Positions 41,343 to 50,168 of a stretch of 64,000 nt of DNA are shown here, piece by piece. Position numbers and translations under genes: made by a program. Position 1 is the stretch's first letter, and each line of letters starts with the position of its first letter. The DNA is from an uncultured Phascolarctobacterium sp. (lineage in GTDB: Bacteria; Bacillota; Negativicutes; Acidaminococcales; Acidaminococcaceae), in contig UQZN01000008.1 of NCBI GenBank assembly GCA_900545535.1, positions 1 to 64,000 on the forward strand. Direction: 5' to 3'. A model generated the notes under the pieces. That model was not told the DNA's origin, ran no database searches, and saw only the letters and a program-made list of their open reading frames with translations.

Positions 41343-42341
41343 ATGTTGATGACTAAAGGTAGAATTTTCAGTGGGATGCAGCCGTCCGGCCGCTTTCACT
41401 TAGGTAATTATATGGGAGCGCTGGAAAACTGGGTGCGCCTGCAGCACGAATATGAATGTTTTTTCTCTATTGTTGATCTGCATGCACTGACTTCGTCTTA
41501 CAGCGATACTTCCAAATTACAGGAAAACGTTATGGAAATGGCGATAGATTGGCTCAGTGCCGGTCTTGATCCTGAGAAAAATGTCATCTTTGTACAATCG
41601 CATGTTAAAGAACACGCTGAACTGGCTTTGCTTTTGGGTATGAGCACTCCCTTGTCCTGGCTGGAGCGTGTACCTACTTATAAAGATAAATTGCAGAACT
41701 GGTCTGCCCAGGGCAAGGATAATAATACCTATGGCTTTTTGGGGTATCCTGTGCTTATGGCGGCCGACATCATGCTTTATAAAGCAACCTGTGTTCCTGT
41801 AGGTGAGGATCAGTCTGCCCATTTAGAGCTGACTCGCGAGATCGTACGCCGTTTTAACTATCTTTATAATAAAGAGGTATTTCCTGAACCGCAGGCAGTA
41901 TTTTCCAAGGCAAAGGTCTTGCCGGGGATCGATGGACGGAAAATGTCAAAATCCTATGGGAATACCATTCCTTTTGGAGCCGGGCCGGAAGAAATGTGGG
42001 AACGTATCCGCATGATGACCACTGATCCGCAGCGTATTAAAAAGACTGATCCGGGACATCCGGAAGTTTGTATCGTTTACGCTTTCCATAAGGTCTTCAA
42101 CCCGGAAGAGTATGAAGAGATCGGCGCTAAATGCCGTGCCGGTGAGATCGGCTGCGTACAGTGCAAAAAGCGCCTGGCAGAAAAAATGAATGCTCTGCTG
42201 GCTGATATCCATACGAAACGGGAAGAGTTATCTAAAAAGCCCGAGTATATCAAAGAAGTACTTGAGTATGGCGCTAAGCGCGCCCGTAAGGAAGCTGAAA
42301 AAACTATGGCGGAAGTCAAAAGCGCCATGAATGTGCTGTAA
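41343..42341 (+). CDS. trpS: tryptophanyl-tRNA synthetase
   Basis: TrpS charges tRNA-Trp. The class I synthetase of about 332 residues has the HIGH-type motif PSGRFHLGNYMGAL near the N-terminus and KMSKS in GIDGRKMSKSYGNT (about 195-208). The start is either the ATG at 41343 or that at 41349, both after AAGGGA; 41343 is given. A C-terminal CVQC pair is present, as in several bacterial TrpS. It follows the M50 protease gene as in many Firmicutes and precedes scpA by 3 bp. Confidence 0.97.
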   Translation: MLMTKGRIFSGMQPSGRFHLGNYMGALENWVRLQHEYECFFSIVDLHALTSSYSDTSKLQENVMEMAIDWLSAGLDPEKNVIFVQSHVKEHAELALLLGMSTPLSWLERVPTYKDKLQNWSAQGKDNNTYGFLGYPVLMAADIMLYKATCVPVGEDQSAHLELTREIVRRFNYLYNKEVFPEPQAVFSKAKVLPGIDGRKMSKSYGNTIPFGAGPEEMWERIRMMTTDPQRIKKTDPGHPEVCIVYAFHKVFNPEEYEEIGAKCRAGEIGCVQCKKRLAEKMNALLADIHTKREELSKKPEYIKEVLEYGAKRARKEAEKTMAEVKSAMNVL

Positions 42342-42344
42342 TGT

Positions 42345-43058
42345 ATGGCTAATCTGTCAATCAAGGTCCAGGATTTTGAAGGTCCGCTGGATCTGTTGAT
42401 ACATTTAATAGAGAAAGAAAAAATTGATATTTATGATATTCCTATTGTAGCAGTGACCGAGCAGTACATCGAATATTTACAGGCAATGACAGAGTTTGAT
42501 ATGGAGATTGCCAGTGAATTTTTACTGATGGCCGCGACGCTGCTGCAAATCAAATCGCGGATGCTTTTACCAAAGCAAACTGTTGAAGGCGAGGAAGATG
42601 AAACAGATCCGCGCCAACCGCTGGTGGAAATGCTGGTGGAATACAGGCGGTTCAAGGCCTGTGCGGCCAATTTAGCAGAACTGAAGCAGCAGGCAGAACG
42701 TTGCCGTTATCGGCTGCCGCTTTTGGCCGGCTTTGTTGAACGCAGTTTAAAACAGTATGAGGCTTCTGAGTTGATCAGCGCTATGCTGACTTTGCTTTCA
42801 GTGAAAACTGAAAATACTGCTTATATAGAGCGGCAGGAATTTAATGTGCAGGATAAAATGAACGAGATCGTGCATATGCTTGCGCAGCATCTTAACGGCG
42901 TTGAATTTGCTAAAGTGTTTTCACGTACTGGTTCCCGCAGCGAGAAAGTTGCTTCTTTTTTAGCTGTGTTGGAACTTTTAAAGCTTGGTGTGATCACTAT
43001 CAATCAGACAGCTGCCTTTGCCCCAATCTATATATTCCTGCGACAGGGGGAACGATAA
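42345..43058 (+). CDS. scpA: segregation and condensation protein A
   Basis: ScpA is the kleisin that bridges SMC heads in chromosome condensation. The 237-residue protein begins with the family pattern IKVQDFEGPLDLLIHLIEKEKIDIYDIPI (SMC-neck-binding helices) and ends with a winged helix (about 170-235). It directly abuts scpB, with the stop codon adjoining the next ATG, so expression is coupled. Confidence 0.97.
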   Translation: MANLSIKVQDFEGPLDLLIHLIEKEKIDIYDIPIVAVTEQYIEYLQAMTEFDMEIASEFLLMAATLLQIKSRMLLPKQTVEGEEDETDPRQPLVEMLVEYRRFKACAANLAELKQQAERCRYRLPLLAGFVERSLKQYEASELISAMLTLLSVKTENTAYIERQEFNVQDKMNEIVHMLAQHLNGVEFAKVFSRTGSRSEKVASFLAVLELLKLGVITINQTAAFAPIYIFLRQGER

Positions 43059-43658
43059 ATGTTTCATGATTATTTAAGAGGTTCTTTGGAAGCCCTGCTG
43101 TTTGCAGCCGGTGAACCGTTATCTGTAGCTAAGATAGCTGAGATCATGCAGCTTGACAAGCCGCAGGTCTGGGAACTGTTATCGCTTTTGGAACAGGATT
43201 ACGAAGATGAAAAACGGGGCCTCTATCTGAGAAAAGTTGCAGAAGGTTATCAATTATGCACCAAAGAACAGCACTATGAACTGATCAAACAGCTGGCGCG
43301 GTCGCAGGAAATGAAATTGTCTAATGCCGCTATGGAAACATTGGCGATCATTGCTTTTAAGCAGCCTGTTACCAGAAGTGAAATGGAAGCTATTCGCGGG
43401 GTCAAGGTCGACGGCGTTGTCAATACGCTTTTGGAATATGGTTTGATAAATGAGGCAGGTCGTAAGGATTCCATAGGGCATCCTATTTTATATGGCACAA
43501 CAGATAAATTTTTGATTACTTTTGGTCTGAATTCTTTAAAGGACTTACCGGATTTTCCAGATCTTTTGTCGGAACAAGAAAACGAACCGGAACAAATGTC
43601 GTTGATGGCTGAATTTAATGAAGAGCTGACTAAAACAGAAGAAACAGGGGATTTATAA
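43059..43658 (+). CDS. scpB: segregation and condensation protein B
   Basis: ScpB dimers wrap the middle of ScpA in the SMC complex. The 199-residue protein has tandem winged helices: SLEALLFAAGEPLSVAKIAEIM in the first and ETLAIIAFKQPVTRSEMEAIRGV with YGTTDKFLITFGL in the second. The tail after about residue 170 is acidic and probably flexible. It is the third gene of trpS-scpA-scpB-rluB. Confidence 0.97.
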   Translation: MFHDYLRGSLEALLFAAGEPLSVAKIAEIMQLDKPQVWELLSLLEQDYEDEKRGLYLRKVAEGYQLCTKEQHYELIKQLARSQEMKLSNAAMETLAIIAFKQPVTRSEMEAIRGVKVDGVVNTLLEYGLINEAGRKDSIGHPILYGTTDKFLITFGLNSLKDLPDFPDLLSEQENEPEQMSLMAEFNEELTKTEETGDL

Positions 43659-43661
43659 TTT

Positions 43662-44390
43662 ATGGAAGAACGCTTGCAGAAAATTTTAGCTGCGGCTGGG
43701 GTAGCGTCCAGACGTGAAGCTGAAAAATATATTTTAGCCGGACGCGTAAAAGTTAACGGTAAGATCGTTAAAGAATTGGGAACCAAAGTAGGTGAAAAAG
43801 CGTTTATTCTGGTTGATGGCAAACCAATCAAACGTGAGAAAAAAGCCTATTATTTATTTTATAAGCCTCGCGGAGTTGTTACTACGATGATCGATCCGCA
43901 GGGACGCAGAACTGTCGCCGACTTTGCCAAAGATTTACCGGAACGGGTTTTTCCGGTAGGCAGATTAGATTATAATACGGAAGGTCTGTTGCTGCTGACC
44001 AATGATGGCGATCTGGCGCAAAAACTTACTCATCCCAAACATGAAGTAAATAAAACCTATAGAGTGACTGTTCCTGGACTGGTGCCTCAGGAGAAACTCG
44101 ATCTGCTGAGGGTCGGCGTCAAGTTGGAGGATGGAATAACTGCTCCTGCTATTGTCACGCTGATTGGTTACGATAATGAAAAAAGTAATACTACTTTTGA
44201 TATTGTTATTCACGAAGGGCGTAACCGTCAGGTACGCAGAATGTGTGATTTTATCGGATTTCCAGTCAGACAGTTAAAACGTATAAAATTAGGTAATTTA
44301 ACGCTGCAGGGGTTAAAACGCGGCGGTTACAGGATTTTGAGCGAAGATGAAGTTAATGCTTTAATAAAGGCGGCGGCTATCAATGAATAA
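43662..44390 (+). CDS. rluB: RsuA/RluB/RluE-family rRNA pseudouridine synthase
   Basis: The 242-residue enzyme has an N-terminal S4 domain (LQKILAAAGVASRREAEKYILAGRVKVNG) and the catalytic motif VGRLDYNTEGLLLLTNDGDL with the active aspartate (about 104). The C-terminal EGRNRQVRRMCDFIG is family-typical. It most likely makes pseudouridine in 23S rRNA, since the gene follows scpB as in Bacillus rluB. The exact site is not provable here. It overlaps the next gene by 8 bp. Confidence 0.92.
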   Translation: MEERLQKILAAAGVASRREAEKYILAGRVKVNGKIVKELGTKVGEKAFILVDGKPIKREKKAYYLFYKPRGVVTTMIDPQGRRTVADFAKDLPERVFPVGRLDYNTEGLLLLTNDGDLAQKLTHPKHEVNKTYRVTVPGLVPQEKLDLLRVGVKLEDGITAPAIVTLIGYDNEKSNTTFDIVIHEGRNRQVRRMCDFIGFPVRQLKRIKLGNLTLQGLKRGGYRILSEDEVNALIKAAAINE

Positions 44391-45624
44391 AGTTATCGTT
44401 GTAGGCGGCGGCGCGGCAGGATTATTAGCGGCTGTCGCAGCAGCGGGGCAGGGGGCCAGGGTAACTGTCCTCGAAAAGATGTTTAAGCCCGGCAAGAAGC
44501 TTTTGATTACAGGCAAAGGCCGCTGTAATATTACTAATGTCTGTGAAGTGCAGGAGATCATAAAAAATATGCCCGGTAACGGGCGCTTTTTGAATAGTGC
44601 TTTGCGCCAGTTTACCAATGAAGATATGGTAAAACTGTTAAATGATAATGGCCTGGAGACTAAGGTTGAGCGCGGCGGCCGGGTTTTTCCGGTGAGCGAT
44701 CAGGCCAAAGATGTTGTAGATACGCTTTTAAAAATCCTGCATGATTTAGGTGCAGAAATACTTACAGATGTTTATGTCGCAGAAGTTTTGACTGATGCAG
44801 ATAAAGTTATCGGCGTAAAAACGAAAAGCGGCAAGGTATTTAAGGCGGATGCGGTCATCGTTGCTGCAGGAGGTGCGTCTTATCCCGGGACCGGCTCAGA
44901 TGGAAGCGGCTTTAAACTTGCTGAAAAACTTGGCCATACGATCATACCGCTCAAACCGTCCCTGATACCCTTAACGAGTGATTCTCCGTATATCCCTGAT
45001 CTGCAGGGATTATCTTTGCGTAACGTGCAAGCTACGGTTTGTTCTTCTGGCAGTAAAATAGCTTCGGAATTTGGTGAAATGTTATTTACGCATTTCGGGG
45101 TTTCCGGACCGATTATTTTATCGCTCAGTAAAACTGTAGCGTCACTTTTAGAAGCAGATAAAACAAATATTGATTTGCTGATAGATTTAAAACCGGCTTT
45201 GACTTTGGAAAAGCTGGAAGCGAGGGTTCAGCGTGATTTTGCTCAATACAGCAGGAAACAACTGCTGAACGGGATGAAAGATCTTTTGCCGCAGCGGCTG
45301 ATTCCAGTGGTTTTAGACCAGGCGTATCTGGATGAAGAAAAGCCGGTCAATCAAATATCCAAAGAAGAACGCAGGCGTTTAGTGGAAACATTAAAAGGGC
45401 TGTCGGTTTCGATTACGGGCACTCGCCCTTTGGCTGAGGCTATCGTAACAGCCGGCGGAGTATCCACAAAAGAAATCGATCCCAAAACGCTGCATTCTAA
45501 GCTGTGGCAGGGTTTGTATTTTGCAGGAGAAGTCATTGATATAGACGGCTATACCGGCGGTTATAATCTGCAGGCAGCATTTTCAACAGGGTATGCTGCT
45601 GGAACAGCGGCGGCATATCAATAA
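44383..45624 (+). CDS. HI0933/BaiN-type FAD-dependent oxidoreductase
   Basis: The 413-residue flavoprotein has the dinucleotide loop VVGGGAAGLLAAVAAA (about 5-20), GKKLLITGKGRCNITN (about 37-52), VIVAAGGASYPGTGSDGSG and a C-terminal FAGEVIDIDGYTGGYNLQAAFSTG. These define the HI0933-like family, which includes the YhiN proteins and the bile-acid reductase BaiN. The substrate of this housekeeping-cluster copy is unknown. It overlaps the rluB 3' end, so it is co-translated. Confidence 0.88.
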   Translation: MNKVIVVGGGAAGLLAAVAAAGQGARVTVLEKMFKPGKKLLITGKGRCNITNVCEVQEIIKNMPGNGRFLNSALRQFTNEDMVKLLNDNGLETKVERGGRVFPVSDQAKDVVDTLLKILHDLGAEILTDVYVAEVLTDADKVIGVKTKSGKVFKADAVIVAAGGASYPGTGSDGSGFKLAEKLGHTIIPLKPSLIPLTSDSPYIPDLQGLSLRNVQATVCSSGSKIASEFGEMLFTHFGVSGPIILSLSKTVASLLEADKTNIDLLIDLKPALTLEKLEARVQRDFAQYSRKQLLNGMKDLLPQRLIPVVLDQAYLDEEKPVNQISKEERRRLVETLKGLSVSITGTRPLAEAIVTAGGVSTKEIDPKTLHSKLWQGLYFAGEVIDIDGYTGGYNLQAAFSTGYAAGTAAAYQ

Positions 45625-45644
45625 ACAGGCAGGGTGGTAAAGTG

Positions 45645-46310
45645 ATGGAGAAGAAATTAGTAGTTGCTATCGATGGCCCGGCGGGAGCAGGTAAAAGTAC
45701 TATTGCTAAACTGGCGGCTGAAGAATTGAACTATATTTATATTGATACCGGTGCTATGTATCGCTCGGTAGCATGGAAATTTTTACAGAGCAGGCAGGAA
45801 TTTTCGCCTGAATTAGTAAGTAAACTGGCCGCGGAAATGACTATTACTTTTAAACCGGAAGCAAAACTGAATCGTGTTTTTGTTGACGGGATCGAGGTAA
45901 CAGAGGCAATCAGAACCCCTGAAGTGACAGAGATCGTTTCCAGGGTATCCGCTGTTGGCGCTGTGCGCGAAGCTATGGTAGCACAGCAGCGTCGAATGGG
46001 AGAAGCTGGCGGCGTAGTTATGGATGGGCGCGACATTGGGACAGTAGTGTTTCCGCAGGCTGACTTGAAGATCTTTTTGACTGCTTCTGCCGAGGAACGC
46101 GCATCGCGAAGATATAAGGAAATGCTTGCCAAAGGAATGCAGGTCGATCTAAGTCAGCTGCAGTCTGATATAGAAGCGCGTGACAAACAGGATCGTGAGC
46201 GTAAAATCGCGCCGCTTTGCTGTGCGGAAGATGCAATTTATCTCGATAGTTCTGCGATGTCTATTGAAGAAGTGGCTTCTAAAATTTTAACTTTAGTGCG
46301 GGAGCATTAA
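45645..46310 (+). CDS. cmk: cytidylate kinase
   Basis: Cmk phosphorylates CMP and dCMP. The 221-residue protein has the P-loop AIDGPAGAGKST (about 8-19), DTGAMYRSVAW (about 35-45) and DGRDIGTVVFP (about 124-134). The ATG at 45645 is used, 7 bases after AGGGTGG; a GTG just before it is also possible. The order cmk-plsC-ispH/rpsA is widely conserved in Firmicutes. Confidence 0.97.
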   Translation: MEKKLVVAIDGPAGAGKSTIAKLAAEELNYIYIDTGAMYRSVAWKFLQSRQEFSPELVSKLAAEMTITFKPEAKLNRVFVDGIEVTEAIRTPEVTEIVSRVSAVGAVREAMVAQQRRMGEAGGVVMDGRDIGTVVFPQADLKIFLTASAEERASRRYKEMLAKGMQVDLSQLQSDIEARDKQDRERKIAPLCCAEDAIYLDSSAMSIEEVASKILTLVREH

Positions 46311-46313
46311 ATC

Positions 46314-46904
46314 ATGTTTTATTCAGTCTTGAAGGTTATTTTAAGAATAATGTTCAAAATATTTTTGCGTCTTGAAGTAAAGGGGACAGAAAATATTCCT
46401 GCAGCAGGTCCGTTGGTAATTGCCAGTAACCATTTAAGTTTGCTTGATCCGCCTGTGATCGGTGTAGCTGCTACCAGAAAAGTACACTTTATGGCAAAGC
46501 AGGAACTGTTTGTACCTGTCCTGGGCGATATCTATAAAGTTTTGGGTGCATTTCCAGTTAAAAGAGGCGGTGCCGATAGAGCGGCAATAAAACACGGTAT
46601 AGATTTGATGCTGGACGGTGGTGTGCTGGCCATTTTCCCGGAAGGTACCCGCAGCAAAACAGGCGCGTTAGGCAAGGCCGAACCGGGAGCTTTGATGATG
46701 GCAGGAAAAGCAAACGCTGCTATTGTTCCGACCTGTGTAAAAGGTACTGATATCAAACGCCAGGGGCTATTATGGCCCAAAGTAAGCGTAGCATTTGGCA
46801 AGCCGATTTTTTTCCCTCAGGGTGTACCGATAAGCAAAGAACTTCTGCATGAACTTACAGAGGCTCTGATGTTGGAAATAAAACGCTTACAAGAAGCGGA
46901 GTAA
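46314..46904 (+). CDS. plsC: 1-acyl-sn-glycerol-3-phosphate acyltransferase
   Basis: PlsC adds the second acyl chain to make phosphatidic acid at the inner face of the membrane. The 196-residue protein has an N-terminal hydrophobic anchor, the catalytic HX4D box in SNHLSLLDPP, the FPVKRGGADR block and FPEGTRSKTG, the glycerol-phosphate site. It starts 3 bp after cmk and ends 4 bp before ispH. Together with plsY at 53.4 kb it covers the two acylation steps of phosphatidic acid synthesis. Confidence 0.96.
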   Translation: MFYSVLKVILRIMFKIFLRLEVKGTENIPAAGPLVIASNHLSLLDPPVIGVAATRKVHFMAKQELFVPVLGDIYKVLGAFPVKRGGADRAAIKHGIDLMLDGGVLAIFPEGTRSKTGALGKAEPGALMMAGKANAAIVPTCVKGTDIKRQGLLWPKVSVAFGKPIFFPQGVPISKELLHELTEALMLEIKRLQEAE

Positions 46905-46908
46905 TAAT

Positions 46909-48978
46909 ATGAAAATCAGGATTGCTGAATATTGTGGTTTTTGCTATGGCGTTGAACGTGCAGTAGATATGGCATATAAGGCCGCTGCAGAGAATGTTCC
47001 TGCGGGAACATTTGGACCTTTGATCCATAATCCGCAGCTTATTGAGGATCTGGCAGCTAAAGGTGTGCCCTGTCGTGAAAGTCTGGACGAATTTCAGGCC
47101 GGAGAAACTGTTATTTTTCGTTCACATGGAGTTGGGCCTGATGTTTACGAAGCAGCTCGGGCAAAGGATCTGACGATTCTGGATGCAACCTGTCCTAATG
47201 TCCGGGCAGCGCAAAAAAAGGGGCAGGCCTTAGCTGCAGCTGGTTATTTACCGATAATTATTGGTGAAAAAAATCATCCGGAAGTAAAAAGTATTGTACA
47301 ATGGGCAGGAAAACATGCTATAGTTATAGAATATATTAAAGATATAGGTAAAGTACCCTTGGCAGATAAATATGGCGTTTTGATTCAAACTACTTTTGAA
47401 TTAGCGAAGTTTGAAGAAATTCTGGCAGCACTCAAGAAAGAACGGCCCGGCGAATATAAAGTAGAAAAAACTATTTGCCTGGCAACGTCTCAACGACAAA
47501 ATGCAGCCTTGAAATTAGCAGACGAAGTAGACGCCTTTATTGTGATAGGCGGCAGGAGCAGTGCCAATACCAGGCACTTATATGAGCTTGTTGCAGAACA
47601 CTGCAAGCGTGCTTACCATATCGAAACAGCCTCGGAATTAACTGAGGAGATGTTTAAAAACTGTCAAAATATAGGAATAACGGCAGGCGCATCAACGCCG
47701 GACCGTATAATTAAGGAGGCTATACGTGTAATGGAAAACATGGAATCTTTTGAAAGTATGCTGGAACAAAGTCTGGAGGACGCACATGTCTATCCTGGTA
47801 AAATTGTTAAAGCTACAGTCATCCAAATAGGCAAAGATGAGGTATATGTTGACTTCGGCTATATGAAGGAAGGCGCTATCGCTTTTTCTCAGTGGTCTAA
47901 CGAAGATCCGGAAATTTTGGCTCAGACTATTAAAGTCGGTGATGAAGTAGAGGCTAAGGTTATTCCCGGCACATCAAAAGATGATTTTATTCGTCTTTCA
48001 AAAATCAAAGCTGAACAGGATGCCGCATGGAATGATGTAGCAGAACTGGCAGAAGGTGAAAAACGTCCTGCTACGGTAAAAGTTTTGCGTATTATTAAAA
48101 ACAAAATGAAAAATATTGTCGGCCTGGCTGTCGCAGTCGAAGGCGTAGAAGGCTTCATGCCTGCTTCCCATGTAGAACTGCGCCGTGTAGAAGATTTTTC
48201 CGATTATATCGGCAAAGAACTGGAAGCAGAAGTTATTGAAGTAGATACGGCGAAAAAGCGTTTAGTTGTTTCTCGCCGCGATTTACTGAGAAGTGAAAAG
48301 GAAGCAAAAGCACAGGCGTGGCGTGATGCAAAAGAGGCCAGGATCCAGGCTGCTAAAGAAGCTCGTGCTGCCGCTGAGGAAGCCGCATACGCTTCTGTTG
48401 AAGAAGGTCAGACTGTTACCGGCAAAGTTGTAAGAATTGCTGATTTTGGTTTGTTCGTTGAAGTTGGCCAGGGACTGGTTGGTCTGGTCCATAATACAGA
48501 GTTGTCCTGGGACCGCAATGTAAAAGCAGAAGATGCCGCTAAAGTTGACGATGAAGTAACTGTACTCGTGAAAAAAATCGACCGCGAAAACAGACGCGTC
48601 GCACTCAGTATCAAAGCTACTCAGGAAGATCCGTGGCTGGCTGCTGCCGCCGATTTTAAAGAAGGCATGATTGTCGAAGGTACCGTAGAACGGTTCCTGC
48701 CTTTCGGTGCTATTGTAAAACTTGCTGATAAAGTTGAAGGTCTGGTCCATGTTTCTGAGATCGCTGAAACTCGTGTTGAAAAACCGGAAGATGTTTTGGA
48801 GATCGGTCAAAATGTTAAAGTCAAAGTAATCAAAGTAGATTTAAAACATAAAAAAATCGGCTTAAGTATCGCTAAAGCCGCTAAGGAAGCAGAAAAAGCT
48901 GAGTATAGCTCTTTTATCAACGATAAACCGGAATTAACTCTTGATTTAAAAGAGCAGCTGGAAGGTTTGAAGGATTAA
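46909..48978 (+). CDS. ispH: fused HMBPP reductase (IspH) and ribosomal protein S1
   Basis: This 689-residue bifunctional protein joins two unrelated activities. Residues 1 to about 280 are IspH, the last enzyme of the MEP isoprenoid pathway, with the 4Fe-4S cysteines in YCGFCYGVERA (C12), ATCPNVRAA (about C97) and the third in the SQRQ-region (about C193). After a linker come four S1 RNA-binding repeats, for example GKIVKATVIQIGKDEVYVDFG, VTGKVVRIADFGLFVEVG and VEGTVERFLPFGAIVKL, with a charged Ala/Glu/Lys spacer between repeats two and three. Such fusions are known in Clostridia and Negativicutes. No internal stop or frameshift is seen. Confidence 0.96.
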   Translation: MKIRIAEYCGFCYGVERAVDMAYKAAAENVPAGTFGPLIHNPQLIEDLAAKGVPCRESLDEFQAGETVIFRSHGVGPDVYEAARAKDLTILDATCPNVRAAQKKGQALAAAGYLPIIIGEKNHPEVKSIVQWAGKHAIVIEYIKDIGKVPLADKYGVLIQTTFELAKFEEILAALKKERPGEYKVEKTICLATSQRQNAALKLADEVDAFIVIGGRSSANTRHLYELVAEHCKRAYHIETASELTEEMFKNCQNIGITAGASTPDRIIKEAIRVMENMESFESMLEQSLEDAHVYPGKIVKATVIQIGKDEVYVDFGYMKEGAIAFSQWSNEDPEILAQTIKVGDEVEAKVIPGTSKDDFIRLSKIKAEQDAAWNDVAELAEGEKRPATVKVLRIIKNKMKNIVGLAVAVEGVEGFMPASHVELRRVEDFSDYIGKELEAEVIEVDTAKKRLVVSRRDLLRSEKEAKAQAWRDAKEARIQAAKEARAAAEEAAYASVEEGQTVTGKVVRIADFGLFVEVGQGLVGLVHNTELSWDRNVKAEDAAKVDDEVTVLVKKIDRENRRVALSIKATQEDPWLAAAADFKEGMIVEGTVERFLPFGAIVKLADKVEGLVHVSEIAETRVEKPEDVLEIGQNVKVKVIKVDLKHKKIGLSIAKAAKEAEKAEYSSFINDKPELTLDLKEQLEGLKD

Positions 48979-48986
48979 TTAAACGG

Positions 48987-50057
48987 ATGGTAGATATGTC
49001 GCGAGAGCAAAGAAAATTAGATCATATCAGATATGCATTAGAAATTGGCGATGGACCGCTTGCTAATGGTTTTGCCGATGTGCATTTTCTGCATAACTGT
49101 CTGCCTGAGCTTGCTCCTGCTGATATTGATATTACAACGACGCTGGGCGGGATTAAGCTCAGCGTTCCCTTTTTGATAAATGCGATAACCGGTGGTACTG
49201 ATAATGTTATCGACGTCAACCGTAAGCTTGCTCAAACAGCAAAAGCGGTCGGAGCAGCTATGGCTGTCGGGTCGCAATATGGAGCTGTAAAAAGCAGAAG
49301 CAGTTACCGAAGCTTTGAGGTAGTACGCGAAGTTTATCCAGATGGGATAATTTTTGCTAATATCAGTGCTCTGGCAACTCCGGCTGAGGCTGCTGATGCC
49401 GTCAGGATGCTGGCTGCTGATGCGCTGCAGATCCATTTAAATCCAGCTCAGGAGCTTGTTATGCCTGAAGGTGACAGGGATTTTAAAGGCCTTCTGTACA
49501 ATATGCGCAGTATTTTAGAGCAGAGTAAAGTACCGGTTATTGTCAAGGAGACCGGTTGTGGTATGGCGGCGGAACAAATCAGTCAGATGCTTACTGCCGG
49601 CTTTACCTGGTTTGATATCGGAGGGGCCGGTGGTACTAATTTCCCTGCTATAGAAGCTAAACGTTTTACTTCTCAAAAGACTGTTTTGGCTGAGTGGGGG
49701 ATCGCTGCTGCTAAAACTCTTATTGAGGCATTTTCCGTTTGTAATGGTAATAATATTATTATTGCCAGCGGCGGAATACGTGATGGACTGACTGCTGCTA
49801 AAGCGTTTGCTTTAAGTGCTGACGCTGTAGGTATGGCGGGAAATATTCTGCATTATATTATGGAAGACGGCGTTGAAGCAGCTCAAAAGGCGTTAACAGA
49901 AATGATAACTGATTTACGGATGATAATGCTGCTCACAGGTTGTAGCAATTTGAAAGCTTTACGTAAGACTCCATTATATTTTACTGGTGAATTGCGCGAG
50001 TTTTTGCTTGGACGCAATTATGATATTCCCAAAATAAGCGCAGGCAGAAAAAGATAA
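48987..50057 (+). CDS. fni: type 2 isopentenyl-diphosphate isomerase
   Basis: Fni interconverts IPP and DMAPP using reduced FMN. The 356-residue protein has REQRKLDHIRYALEIGDG at the N-terminus, the FMN-site GGTDNVIDVN, QIHLNPAQELVMPEGDRDF, VIVKETGCGMAA and a C-terminal SGGIRDGLTAAKAFALSADAVGMAG phosphate-binding motif. Start may be 48987 or the ATG at 48996. It follows ispH directly, so consecutive isoprenoid steps are clustered. Its DMAPP product is also the precursor of the prenyl donor of UbiX, and it uses FMN from the rib operon (inference about pathway links). Confidence 0.95.
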   Translation: MVDMSREQRKLDHIRYALEIGDGPLANGFADVHFLHNCLPELAPADIDITTTLGGIKLSVPFLINAITGGTDNVIDVNRKLAQTAKAVGAAMAVGSQYGAVKSRSSYRSFEVVREVYPDGIIFANISALATPAEAADAVRMLAADALQIHLNPAQELVMPEGDRDFKGLLYNMRSILEQSKVPVIVKETGCGMAAEQISQMLTAGFTWFDIGGAGGTNFPAIEAKRFTSQKTVLAEWGIAAAKTLIEAFSVCNGNNIIIASGGIRDGLTAAKAFALSADAVGMAGNILHYIMEDGVEAAQKALTEMITDLRMIMLLTGCSNLKALRKTPLYFTGELREFLLGRNYDIPKISAGRKR

Positions 50058-50065
50058 CTTGTTTG

Positions 50066-50096
50066 TCCCGTTCTTTGGAAAAGAACGGGATTTTTG
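50066..50096 (+). terminator. terminator after fni
   Basis: Perfect 10-bp stem TCCCGTTCTT / AAGAACGGGA, 5-base loop, TTTTT. Confidence 0.92.
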
Positions 50097-50168
50097 TATG
50101 TTTTGTCAAATTTGAAATTATAATGTATAATATTAAGATACCAAACTGTGCTTTTAGAAAGGGAAACT

